From a virus, in IMG/VR virus record IMGVR_UViG_3300047440_000214, positions 1-34,449 of that record: a DNA stretch of 34,449 nucleotides. One strand, given 5' to 3'. Every line of letters begins with the position of its first letter. Within the stretch, counting starts at the first letter, position 1. Below the pieces are notes generated by a model. That model was not told where the DNA came from, made no database searches, and saw only the letters and a program-made list of their open reading frames with translations. The position numbers were made by a program, and so were the translations under genes. Below, in pieces: positions 1-6,055 of the stretch.

Positions 1-154
1 CGACACGGTGCGAGTGCGCTGGCTGCCATGGCGCAGACATCACCTCGGGCACATTGATGAACCGAACGCTGGGCTGCAGATGCCCTATCGATGGGAAGTG
101 CAACCAGCCCAGCACCTTCGCTGGTGTGCAGCAGCAGCGCACGGCGTATCGCAT
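1..154 (-). CDS. Hypothetical phage protein, partial (3' end outside window)
   Basis: An open frame of 51 codons starts at the ATG at 154-152 and runs off the left edge without a stop. The start overlaps the stop of the preceding gene as TGATG, the same coupling seen through this whole minus-strand operon, which is the main reason to accept it. The product begins MRYAVRCCCTPAKVLGWL and has three consecutive cysteines near the N-terminus. No family is assigned with confidence. It would be the last gene of the cro-side operon visible here. Confidence 0.5.
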   Translation of the reverse strand, partial: MRYAVRCCCTPAKVLGWLHFPSIGHLQPSVRFINVPEVMSAPWQPAHSHRV

Positions 155-549
155 CACACACCCAGCTCGCGGATCTCGACGTACTCGGGCGCATTGGCCG
201 CATACGTCTCGCCGGGCGCGACCTGCACCTCGCTGACGTTGCTACCCAGCAGCACGCGCAGGCCGTTCGTGCCTTCGTTGTAGATCGACACGGACACCTG
301 CGCAGGATCGGCGTCGGGCTGCTTGCGCTTCCAGAACATGACCAGCGCGGCGATGGCCTCGAGCAGGTCTTCGATGGCATCGCGCACCTCTTCGCGGAAT
401 GTCGGGTTGTCGCCCGCAGAGGCCACGGTCACGGCCTCGCTGTCGATGGTGTAGCCCTCACCGGGGTCGAGGTCGTAGGCGAAGCCCTTGTCCTGGGTCG
501 AGTAGAGCGGCACGGGAACGGTGCCGAGATTGGTGATCGTTGCGTGCAT
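154..549 (-). CDS. Conserved phage hypothetical protein, 131 aa
   Basis: The product starts MHATITNLGTVPVPLYSTQD and is rich in alternating hydrophobic and polar residues. Two beta-like segments (about 1-40 and 85-131) flank a helical stretch (about 48-75, REEVRDAIEDLLEAIAALVMFWKRKQ). No signal peptide, metal site or catalytic motif is visible. It follows the truncated DpdA-like fragment after a gap of 48 bases, the only real gap on this side of the operon, and its stop overlaps the next start. It resembles small structural or accessory proteins of phages, but the function is unknown. Confidence 0.7.
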   Translation of the reverse strand: MHATITNLGTVPVPLYSTQDKGFAYDLDPGEGYTIDSEAVTVASAGDNPTFREEVRDAIEDLLEAIAALVMFWKRKQPDADPAQVSVSIYNEGTNGLRVLLGSNVSEVQVAPGETYAANAPEYVEIRELGV

Positions 550-597
550 GGTTTGCTTTCGTTGGTTGGTGGAAGGGGCGGTGCCAGGGTCAGCCGG

Positions 598-777
598 TCA
601 CCTTCGGCGAAAGCGGTAGTGGCCGTGCGAGCTGATCTCGGTGAAGGCGCCCGAGTCCATGATCCAGTCGCGCACCTGCATCGGCGCCTTGCGCGTGCGC
701 AGGCGGTTGACGCTGATGAAGGCCGCGTCGAAGTGCCGCGCGTCGCTCGGCTGGTGCAAGCCGGTAAAGAACCTCAT
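598..777 (-). pseudogene. N-terminal fragment of a DpdA / tRNA-guanine transglycosylase-like phage protein
   Basis: The 59-residue product begins MRFFTGLHQPSDARHFDAAF and contains WIMDSGAFTEISSHGHYR. This matches, from memory of the family, the N-terminus of phage DpdA/TGT-like proteins, which are usually well over 200 residues and use a DSG-(A/G)-F segment at the active site. Here the frame ends abruptly in RFRRR-stop right after HGHYR, and no continuation is seen downstream before the next gene. The start overlaps the upstream stop as ATGA (774-777), so the beginning is intact and the rest has been lost. Full-length relatives would replace guanine by a deazaguanine in DNA or tRNA; this fragment should be inactive. 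It could instead be expressed as a small protein. Confidence 0.5.
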
Positions 778-1355
778 GCCGGCACCTCGGCGAAGGACCG
801 GCGCGCCACAGCGACGAGCCAGCGAGCCAGTGGCGGTGGTGTCTGCTCGCGCTCCGCGTGAGTCACGGTAGGCATGGACTGGGCAGAGGGCCGGTAGCCC
901 CTGCGATTGCGCTTGATGTAGTGCGTCGGTTCGCCACGTGGTGGCAGCTCGGGCAAGTCGTCGGGATGCACGCCGACGATGTAGAGCCATGTCAGCTTTT
1001 CGGCCTTGTGGCCCCAGTCGCATTGCCGGATCTCGGCAGTCCAGCCATCGAAGCGATCTGGTGCGCGGCCAGGGAGCGGTAACCCGCAATGCGCCCAGAG
1101 CGTCGACTCGGCCGGATGCTCGAGCACACCGCCATGCGCCTGGACGGCCTGGACGGCCTGGACGGCGAGCATGAGCTCGGCATCCGTGGCATGCGAGAAC
1201 TGGCGCAACTTGCCCCAGCCGCGGCAAGGTGGATGCGCCACCACAGGACAGCCACCCGGCCATGTGCGCGCGTCGCGCTCGATGTCGTAGACATCGCAGT
1301 CGGGCAGGGTCTTGTAGACCGAGTCTGCGCGAGCGAACAGCACGGCGACTTTCAC
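774..1355 (-). CDS. Conserved phage hypothetical protein with HPPCRGWG motif, 193 aa
   Basis: The start is taken as the GTG at 1355, which overlaps the rusA stop as GTGA and gives an N-terminus VKVAVLFARADSVYKTLPDC. The protein has a conserved-looking core VVAHPPCRGWGKLRQFSH, followed by LEHPAESTLW and WGHKAEKLTWLYIVG. The HPPCxxW segment recalls the PPC motif of cytosine-C5 methylases, but no AdoMet-binding glycine motif is seen, so this is not called a methylase. An in-frame triplication of a 9-bp unit (about 1140-1166) encodes AVQAVQAVQA. It lies between rusA and the DpdA-like fragment. Confidence 0.75.
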   Translation of the reverse strand: MKVAVLFARADSVYKTLPDCDVYDIERDARTWPGGCPVVAHPPCRGWGKLRQFSHATDAELMLAVQAVQAVQAHGGVLEHPAESTLWAHCGLPLPGRAPDRFDGWTAEIRQCDWGHKAEKLTWLYIVGVHPDDLPELPPRGEPTHYIKRNRRGYRPSAQSMPTVTHAEREQTPPPLARWLVAVARRSFAEVPA

Positions 1356-1843
1356 AGCAGCACCTGATCGAGCCGCCGCACGCTCACCCGCACGCCAGGC
1401 GATGAGAGCGCGAGCGGGTGCTCGCCGGGGTAGCACTTGCCGAGGACTTCGTACAGAACCACTCGCGCGTCATCGGCCCAGAAGCCCGCATCGGTGAGCG
1501 CGTCCTCGGTGCTACGGGCGAGCTTGCTGACATCGGGCTTTCTGTCCGGCCAGGTCTGCCGACGCTTCGGCGCACTGCTGGGCTTCGGCAGCGTGAAGAC
1601 CATCGACACCACGAGCGGGCCCTCGAGCGGCATCGAGGCGGCATGCGCATCGCGCACGAGCTCGGCGGCGGCCTTCACGTCCATGCGCCAGGGCTTGACC
1701 TTCTTGCTGCTCTCGACGAGCAGGCCGCGGCCTTCCTTGGTGGTGCCGACGAACTTCTTCGAGCCCTGGGGTGCAGGGTTGCCGTAGACGACGAGGTGCA
1801 CGGAACCACCGTCGAACATTGGGGTTTGTGAGGCGCTGGTCAT
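1352..1843 (-). CDS. rusA: RusA-like Holliday junction resolvase
   Basis: RusA is a small dimeric endonuclease that cuts Holliday junctions made by recombination or replication. The 163-residue product (start at the ATG at 1843, overlapping the upstream stop as ATGA) has the right length and an early VVYGNPAPQGSKK segment. The family's acidic core is visible in RKPDVSKLARSTEDALTDAGFWADDARVV, with Asp104, Asp114 and Asp124/125 the likely metal ligands. In lambdoid phages rusA sits downstream of replication genes, as here. It would complement the RecE-like nuclease and Bet encoded on the opposite strand. Confidence 0.9.
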   Translation of the reverse strand: MTSASQTPMFDGGSVHLVVYGNPAPQGSKKFVGTTKEGRGLLVESSKKVKPWRMDVKAAAELVRDAHAASMPLEGPLVVSMVFTLPKPSSAPKRRQTWPDRKPDVSKLARSTEDALTDAGFWADDARVVLYEVLGKCYPGEHPLALSSPGVRVSVRRLDQVLL

Positions 1844-2433
1844 GACGCCACCTTGACCGCTGCAGCAGCGAAGTCGATCTCGCGTTGCCTGACTCGCGTC
1901 TTCTTGAACGCTCCAGGCCGCAGCTCGTCGCACAAGCGATCGATTGGTGCAAGCACGCCCCAGGTGTCATTCGGCTGATCGCTCTTTGTCTGCACCGCCT
2001 CGCGCAGAGCACCGCTGCACCAAGCGCCCATTCTTTTCTTGTAGCCGAACAACCAGCGCTGCACCGAGAGCAGGTCGAGCGAATACAGGATGTCTGCGTC
2101 GATGAAGTAGTACAGCAGCAGGTCGGCCTTGCTTTTCATCATCCAGCCGACATTCGAGCCGCGCTCGGCGTGGCTGGCCCGGTTGTCGAGGTTGCGGTTG
2201 CTCCAGACCTCGAGGAACAAGTTGCCGGTGTGCTTCTGCTCGGCCTTCAGCTCGACCCCGAACATGCGCTCGTTGCATTCGAGCACCACGTCGCCGACCG
2301 ACTCCTGCAACCAGCGTGCGAGCGTGCCCTTGTTCGTCATGACGAGACGACCGTCGCTCTGCTCGAGCAGGTAAGGCAGCAACACCTTGTTCGCCTTCGC
2401 CTCGATAGCTTGGCAAGCGCGCATGGCGTTCAT
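1840..2433 (-). CDS. Phage hypothetical protein, possible PD-(D/E)XK nuclease fold, 197 aa
   Basis: The product carries VVLECNERMFGVELKAEQKHTGNLFLEVWSN. The spaced acidic residues followed by VELKAE resemble the D/E...(D/E)xK strands of PD-(D/E)XK nucleases, and a second Glu lies in the following strand (FLEVWSN). Aromatic-rich LLLYYFIDADILYSLDL follows. The catalytic assignment is only inferred from this pattern. The gene overlaps the MT-A70 methylase upstream and rusA downstream by 4 bases each, so it is firmly inside the operon. A role in nucleic-acid processing or in a methylase-linked system is plausible but unproven. Confidence 0.7.
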   Translation of the reverse strand: MNAMRACQAIEAKANKVLLPYLLEQSDGRLVMTNKGTLARWLQESVGDVVLECNERMFGVELKAEQKHTGNLFLEVWSNRNLDNRASHAERGSNVGWMMKSKADLLLYYFIDADILYSLDLLSVQRWLFGYKKRMGAWCSGALREAVQTKSDQPNDTWGVLAPIDRLCDELRPGAFKKTRVRQREIDFAAAAVKVAS

Positions 2434-3464
2434 GCGACAAGCTCCTCGACGCTGTCGTCGAACACCGTGCGCTCGATCTCATTGCCCCACACCACCCAGC
2501 CAGGCGCAGGGCGACGCCCGAACAATTCGAGGCGCGGGCCCGGGCTGGCCTTCTCGATGAGCGAGCGGATCTGGTCAGGCTTTGCGCTGTGCTTGCCGCG
2601 CGGGAACTGACCCCAGGACATGAGCGAGCGATCGGCGAATGGGCACGAGCCGCGAATGCCGAGCAGCAAGAACTCGTGCGACACGCGCCAGTAGTTGCCC
2701 ATGCCCATCTGAGGCTTGACCCACACGTAGCAGCTGCGGTACTCAAAACCCCAGGCTTCCATGATCTGCTTCGACTCGAACAGGAACGCGTTCGTCGTCC
2801 ACAGGTGCAGATGGGCGTTCGGTGCTGCGAGTTTGGCGATCGGCAACGCTGCGATCTCGGCCACCGTCATGCCGACGTAGTGGTCGCCAGTCGCGCCGCG
2901 CGTGCCCTGGTTGCCGTAGATCCACGGCGGGTCGGCGAGCACGGTGCCGAACTTCATGCCGCGCGTGGTGAGCGCGGCCAGGTCGGATGTCTTGACGCTT
3001 GCGATGTCGGCTACCGCTGCCGTCGCTACCTTGGCTTTGCGCGTGGCCTTGACCACCAAGCGCGCCACCTCCTCGCCAGTGACCACTTGCCCGGCCGTGG
3101 CCTTCTGCGCGAGGAAGGCCTCGAACTCAGGCTCGGCCACCTTGGCGAGCTGCTCGCAGCGGTGGGCTTCGTCCTTCGTGATGCCTGCTGCGGCGAGCGC
3201 TGCTCGTTTCCCCAACGTCGCAGCATTGCGACCTTGGACGTTCTCAATGACCGGGGCATGCTCCAGCGCCGCCGACAGCTCGCCCAGCTTGCGCTTCGCA
3301 CGCACCCGGATGTCAGACACCCAGCGCTCCATCTCTGGGTCTTTGCTGAGCCGGGCATAGGCGCGCATGGCCTCGGCTTTGTCGGCGATGTCCTTTGCTT
3401 CGTCGATGCTCGCAGCGCGCTGGATCGCCGTGCGCGCTCTGTCGTACAAGGCGAGCGCCGTCAT
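2430..3464 (-). CDS. MT-A70 family adenine-N6 DNA methyltransferase, with N-terminal helical region
   Basis: The C-terminal half (about 165-335) is an MT-A70 domain: FGTVLADPPWIYGNQG holds the catalytic DPPW at 178-181, followed by HLHLWTTNAFLFESKQIMEAWGF, YVWVKPQMGMGNYWR and RLELFGRRPAPGWVVWGNE, all standard family landmarks. The N-terminal half (1-160) is helical and charged, as in many phage versions where it helps bind DNA. The enzyme should transfer a methyl group from AdoMet to N6 of adenine in DNA, most simply protecting the phage from restriction or marking its genome. Start and stop overlap the neighbouring genes by 4 bases. Confidence 0.92.
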   Translation of the reverse strand: MTALALYDRARTAIQRAASIDEAKDIADKAEAMRAYARLSKDPEMERWVSDIRVRAKRKLGELSAALEHAPVIENVQGRNAATLGKRAALAAAGITKDEAHRCEQLAKVAEPEFEAFLAQKATAGQVVTGEEVARLVVKATRKAKVATAAVADIASVKTSDLAALTTRGMKFGTVLADPPWIYGNQGTRGATGDHYVGMTVAEIAALPIAKLAAPNAHLHLWTTNAFLFESKQIMEAWGFEYRSCYVWVKPQMGMGNYWRVSHEFLLLGIRGSCPFADRSLMSWGQFPRGKHSAKPDQIRSLIEKASPGPRLELFGRRPAPGWVVWGNEIERTVFDDSVEELVA

Positions 3465-3799
3465 GCGCCTAACTCCTGCCCGTAGGCATCAACCGGCGGC
3501 AGCTCGACCGCCGGCGGCACCTCACCCGGCAGCGGCACGCGGCGATGGTCGCCGGGAAGCTGCAGGGTTTCGGCTCCGTGCTCACGCCGCGGACTGGCGT
3601 GCATCGCCTGCGCAGCTCGTGACCGCGGTTGTGCCTTCGGCACTGCGCGGCAATAGGCCTGGAAGCACGGGAAGCACCGCGCGCCATAGTCGCGCAACGT
3701 GCCGGGTGCCGTGGGCATGCGGCAGACCATGCAGGGCAGCATGCCGGCCGATGGCGTGACGGTTTCGCCTTTCGCTTCGGCGAGGTCTTTGTAGCTCAT
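3461..3799 (-). CDS. Small four-cysteine (zinc-finger-like) phage protein, 112 aa
   Basis: The start is the ATG at 3799, which overlaps the replication gene stop as ATGA; it gives MSYKDLAEAKGETVTPS. Four cysteines in two CxxC pairs (Cys23/Cys26 and Cys42/Cys45, in LPCMVCRMPT and RCFPCFQAYC) suggest a single bound zinc. The C-terminal half is Pro- and Arg-rich and looks disordered. It lies directly after the replication initiator, where lambdoid phages often keep a helicase loader or a small DNA-binding partner, but no loader signature is present. Function unknown. Confidence 0.7.
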   Translation of the reverse strand: MSYKDLAEAKGETVTPSAGMLPCMVCRMPTAPGTLRDYGARCFPCFQAYCRAVPKAQPRSRAAQAMHASPRREHGAETLQLPGDHRRVPLPGEVPPAVELPPVDAYGQELGA

Positions 3800-4566
3800 C
3801 GCTGCATCCTTTCGGCCTTGCCCAGCCAGTTGCTCCATGACTGCCGCCAGCCCTTGACGCTGCGGCGCGTTCCTGCCCCTTTGCCGGTCACCCAGTACTG
3901 GCGGAAGCGTTCGGCTTCGTGCAGCACCTCGGTGGGTTTCCAGCCGAGCGCCTCGGCGTCAACGCCCCAGGCTTCGGGCAGCTCCCACGTGGTGGCGAGC
4001 GCAGCGAGAGCCTTGCCGTTGAGTTGGCCAGCGTTGTTGCCATCGAAAGCGGAGGGCGGCGGTGGCGGCACGATGCGAAGCAGCGCGGCGCCTTCTTCTT
4101 CAGGATTCAGAGAATCAGGATTCAGAGAATCAGGATTCAGAGAATCAGGATTCAGGGGGTAGCAGGGGGGTCTTGATGGCGGGTCGTCTCCGGGAGTACT
4201 TTCGGAGTCAGTGCCCGACATAGAGCCGCAAATTTCTTGGAGTGGTGGCGGCTTGATGACGCTCTCTTTCTCGGTGTAGTGCGGTGTCTGGTGCTTCTTG
4301 AAGGCCAGGATCTGGATGAAGCGGCCGTCCGAATTCGTGTAGCGCACGAGAAACCCGTGTTGCTCGAGCTCGTCGAGCAGCGGCTCGACTTCGACCGAGT
4401 CGAAGCGGAACAGCTCACCCTTGATGCGCTTGGGCCGGTCTTCGAGGCGGCCTTCCTTGTCGGCCAGCGTCCACAAACCAGCGAAGCAAAGGCGGGCCCA
4501 AGGACCGCACTCGGCGAGGGATTCATTGGCGAAGAACCCCGGCTTGATGTTGCGTGCGCGTGCCAT
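3796..4566 (-). CDS. Phage replication initiator (winged-helix replisome organiser)
   Basis: The N-terminal 95 residues (MARARNIKPGFFANESLAEC onward, with ARLCFAGLWTLADKEGRLEDRP and LLDELEQHGFLVRY) match the winged-helix DNA-binding domain found in many phage and plasmid replisome organisers. The middle (about 105-160) is low-complexity and contains LNPDS repeated in tandem, then the C-terminal domain has EAERFRQYWVTGKGAGTRRSVKGW, a segment typical of these initiators. The gene follows cro in the early operon, as lambda O does. It should bind the origin and recruit host helicase. The repeats that encode LNPDS are themselves the best origin candidate in the window. Confidence 0.85.
   Translation of the reverse strand: MARARNIKPGFFANESLAECGPWARLCFAGLWTLADKEGRLEDRPKRIKGELFRFDSVEVEPLLDELEQHGFLVRYTNSDGRFIQILAFKKHQTPHYTEKESVIKPPPLQEICGSMSGTDSESTPGDDPPSRPPCYPLNPDSLNPDSLNPDSLNPEEEGAALLRIVPPPPPSAFDGNNAGQLNGKALAALATTWELPEAWGVDAEALGWKPTEVLHEAERFRQYWVTGKGAGTRRSVKGWRQSWSNWLGKAERMQR
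4101..4155. repeat. Candidate replication-origin iterons: 15-bp direct repeats inside the initiator gene
   Basis: The unit caggattcagagaat is present at 4101-4115, 4116-4130 and 4131-4145, with a 10-base partial copy to 4155. Each unit contains the dyad GATTC-AGA-GAATC. The block is AT-richer than its surroundings and lies in the linker of the replication initiator, the same position and architecture as the lambda origin inside gene O. That it works as an origin is inference; it also encodes (LNPDS)n. Confidence 0.6.
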
Positions 4567-4655
4567 CAGCCATCGCCCGCCGGTCTACCAGTGCGCTGCC
4601 AGTTTGGCTGCAGCAGCTGCTCGCGGTAAGGGAGGGTCGGCGCCTGGGTGCCCAT
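4566..4655 (-). CDS. 29-aa ORF between cro and the initiator, possibly the remnant of an HNH-type gene
   Basis: A strong Shine-Dalgarno GGAGGGG lies 6 bases before the ATG at 4655, and the stop overlaps the initiator start as TGATG, so this short frame is likely translated. The product is MGTQAPTLPYREQLLQPNWQ followed by RTGRPAGDG. The segment YREQLLQPNWQR resembles the start of small phage HNH-type proteins (usually YxEQLxxPxWQRKR...), but the Cys/His domain is missing. It may be a truncated remnant or simply a leader peptide that couples translation into the initiator. Confidence 0.4.
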   Translation of the reverse strand: MGTQAPTLPYREQLLQPNWQRTGRPAGDG

Positions 4656-4658
4656 GGT

Positions 4659-5018
4659 TCACCCCTCCGCCTCAATTGCGGTACGCCGCTTGCCGTTTGC
4701 TACATCAGTGTTAGTTCCTGCTTGAAACCGTGCGGTTTCTGTATTATTCGCGTTACGCTGCGCAGAACAGTGAGAGCCTGTATGCCCACAAATGTGCCCG
4801 TAAAGCTCCGGGGGAAGCGTGATCCGGTCAGGCCGGCCCCGGCCCTTCCGTTGCCCCGCCAGAACAAGCTGGCGAACCACCGCGGCGATCACCCGGTCGG
4901 CCAGTCGAGCGGGAAGGTCGTCCGGCCAGTTGCGCACGGCCTGGCCAGTGCATCCAATCCGCGCACCGACGCGATTGGTGTTGGTGCCGAGCAAGGCAAG
5001 GGCAGTGGCTTTCTTCAT
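4659..5018 (-). CDS. cro: Cro-like repressor
   Basis: The start is taken at the ATG at 5018, giving MKKATALALLGTNTNRVGAR with IGCTGQAVRNWPDDLPARLADRVIAA. This is the compact Cro-type helix-turn-helix pattern, with IGCTGQAVRNW as turn and recognition helix and LPARLADRV after it, as in many proteobacterial phage Cro proteins. The product is 119 residues, longer than a minimal Cro (about 60-75); the extra C-terminal part is polar and unrecognised. It is the first gene of the leftward early operon and diverges from the repressor gene. No Shine-Dalgarno is seen just before the start. Confidence 0.75.
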   Translation of the reverse strand: MKKATALALLGTNTNRVGARIGCTGQAVRNWPDDLPARLADRVIAAVVRQLVLAGQRKGRGRPDRITLPPELYGHICGHTGSHCSAQRNANNTETARFQAGTNTDVANGKRRTAIEAEG

Positions 5019-5028
5019 GGGGCTGATG

Positions 5029-5057
5029 ATTTGACTACCACGAAAGCGCGAAAGCAA
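5029..5057 (-). promoter_or_regulatory. Possible cro promoter
   Basis: On the minus strand TTGCTT (5057-5052) and TCAAAT (5034-5029) are separated by 17 bases. The predicted transcript would begin only a few bases before the cro ATG, so it would be almost leaderless, which fits the missing Shine-Dalgarno but also makes the call uncertain. CCGCCGGAC (5059-5067) lies next to the -35 and resembles the other operator candidates. Confidence 0.35.
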
Positions 5058-5093
5058 ACCGCCGGACACGCGGCGAAAACCCCTGCACGCACT

Positions 5094-5513
5094 TTGACGT
5101 CCGCTGACGTCCGCCGGCGTCCGCTGGCGTCCACAGATCGCGTCATCGACCGCCTCGACAAGGCCATGAAAGTCGTGGGGGCTTCAGGCGTTCAGCTGGC
5201 CGCGGCGATCGGAATCAAGCCGCAATCGCTCACCAATCTGCGCAGAAAACCCAAGGGCGGCATGCGAGCGGAGTTGCTCGCCTACGCTGCCGACTTCCTC
5301 CGCTGCGACCTGCACTGGCTGTGCACCGGCGAAGGCGGCGACTACGTGCGCGCGACGAACCCGGAGTTCGATCGCCTGGCGCGTGAGATCGCCGAAGGCG
5401 TCACCCGCTGGGACGAGGGTGATCGCATGAAGTTCTACACCCTGTTCACCTTGGTGAATCGGGGCGTGTGGCCTACGTTCGAAGGCGTCGAGCCAGCTCG
5501 AAACGGTAGGTGA
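5094..5513 (+). CDS. cI: CI-like phage repressor, short form without peptidase domain
   Basis: The helix-turn-helix is clear: VIDRLDKAMKVVGASGVQLA is helix 1 to 2, then AAIGIKPQSLTNLRRKPKGG carries the recognition helix, followed by DLHWLCTGEGGDY, a stretch common in small phage repressors. The only ATG (5166) would cut off the first helix, so the TTG at 5094 is preferred, though it lacks a clear Shine-Dalgarno; the start is uncertain. The protein (about 139 residues) has no S24 LexA-type cleavage domain. It therefore should not be inactivated by RecA-stimulated self-cleavage, which makes the antirepressor at 15574 the natural induction route. It is divergent from cro. Confidence 0.75.
   Translation: MTSADVRRRPLASTDRVIDRLDKAMKVVGASGVQLAAAIGIKPQSLTNLRRKPKGGMRAELLAYAADFLRCDLHWLCTGEGGDYVRATNPEFDRLAREIAEGVTRWDEGDRMKFYTLFTLVNRGVWPTFEGVEPARNGR
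5096..5135. repeat. Four tandem 10-bp repeats at the start of the repressor gene
   Basis: gacgtccgct, gacgtccgcc, ggcgtccgct and ggcgtccaca follow one another with a period of exactly one helical turn. They lie between the cro promoter region and the repressor coding region. Related GTCCGC/CGGAC elements occur at 5059-5067 and 6000-6010. This is consistent with cooperative operator sites, but may be only coding repetition if the TTG start is correct. Confidence 0.5.
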
Positions 5514-5898
5514 CGGCAATCGAGCGGCACCAGGCCTCCGCGGCCTGACGCTCGTTTCCGCCGAAGGCATTCAGCACCACCGCCTGCCCCGGCGGCGCAT
5601 TGGCCAGGCGCAAGGCCAGCGTGTACCAGGCGGCCTCGCCGCCCTCATGACGCAGCACCGCGCAGGGCCGCTGCGGCATGCGCTCGAGCCACAGATCCGC
5701 CAACCCGCCCACCGTCAACCGCAGCGCCGTGGTCTGCGTCAGATCGAGCAGCAGGGCGCCGAACTTCGGCCCGGCCTTGGTGTGCCCCTGCGTCGCCATG
5801 TCGATGACCGATTGCATTGTCGGCAAGTCGAGCACGCCCTCGACCGCGATCTGCAGAACATCGTCGGCCAGCTCCAGCTCTGTCAGTGACTTGAACAA
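5473..5898 (-). CDS. STAS/SpoIIAA-like hypothetical protein with TTG start
   Basis: The start is the TTG at 5898: AGGAGG (minus strand, 5910-5905) lies 6 bases upstream, a near-ideal Shine-Dalgarno. The 141-residue product (LFKSLTELELADDVLQIAVE read with Met first) runs through GVLDLPTMQSVID, FGALLLDLTQTTALRLTVGGL and QAVVLNAFGGNERQAAEAW. The alternating strand/helix order and the LLLDLTQ... segment suggest a STAS or SpoIIAA-like fold, which usually mediates protein partner switching or membrane association; this is fold-level inference only. It is convergent with, and overlaps by 41 bases, the repressor gene, and diverges from the recombination operon. That position is typical of lysogen-expressed accessory genes. 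Confidence 0.6.
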   Translation of the reverse strand: MFKSLTELELADDVLQIAVEGVLDLPTMQSVIDMATQGHTKAGPKFGALLLDLTQTTALRLTVGGLADLWLERMPQRPCAVLRHEGGEAAWYTLALRLANAPPGQAVVLNAFGGNERQAAEAWCRSIAVTYRFELARRLRT

Positions 5899-5992
5899 AC
5901 CATGCCTCCTGGCAATCGTTTTTCTTCGACAAGCGCGAACCCAGTCTGACGAGTTCGCACCGAGAAACATAGTCGGCCGCATGGTCGATGAG

Positions 5993-6010
5993 TTGACAAG
6001 TCCGCCGGAC
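5993..6010 (+). promoter_or_regulatory. Consensus -35 with adjacent operator-like palindrome, recombination operon promoter region
   Basis: TTGACA at 5993-5998 is a perfect -35 hexamer, followed at once by the palindrome GTCCGCCGGAC (6000-6010), which shares its core with the repeats near the repressor. A repressor bound here would cover the promoter. No good -10 is seen at 16-18 bases, so the exact promoter is not settled. Confidence 0.4.
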
Positions 6011-6055
6011 GAATCGCCAACTTGCGCCCCAAACAGGAAACCAGGGGACACGACA

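Noticed and set aside
91-861. Plus-strand open frame of 256 codons at the left end
   Set aside because: It runs antisense to coupled minus-strand genes and shows the Arg/Val/His-rich composition of shadow frames in GC-rich DNA.
774-1355. Cytosine-C5 methyltransferase for the HPPCRGWG protein
   Set aside because: The PPC-like motif is present but the AdoMet-binding glycine motif and other conserved methylase blocks are not visible.
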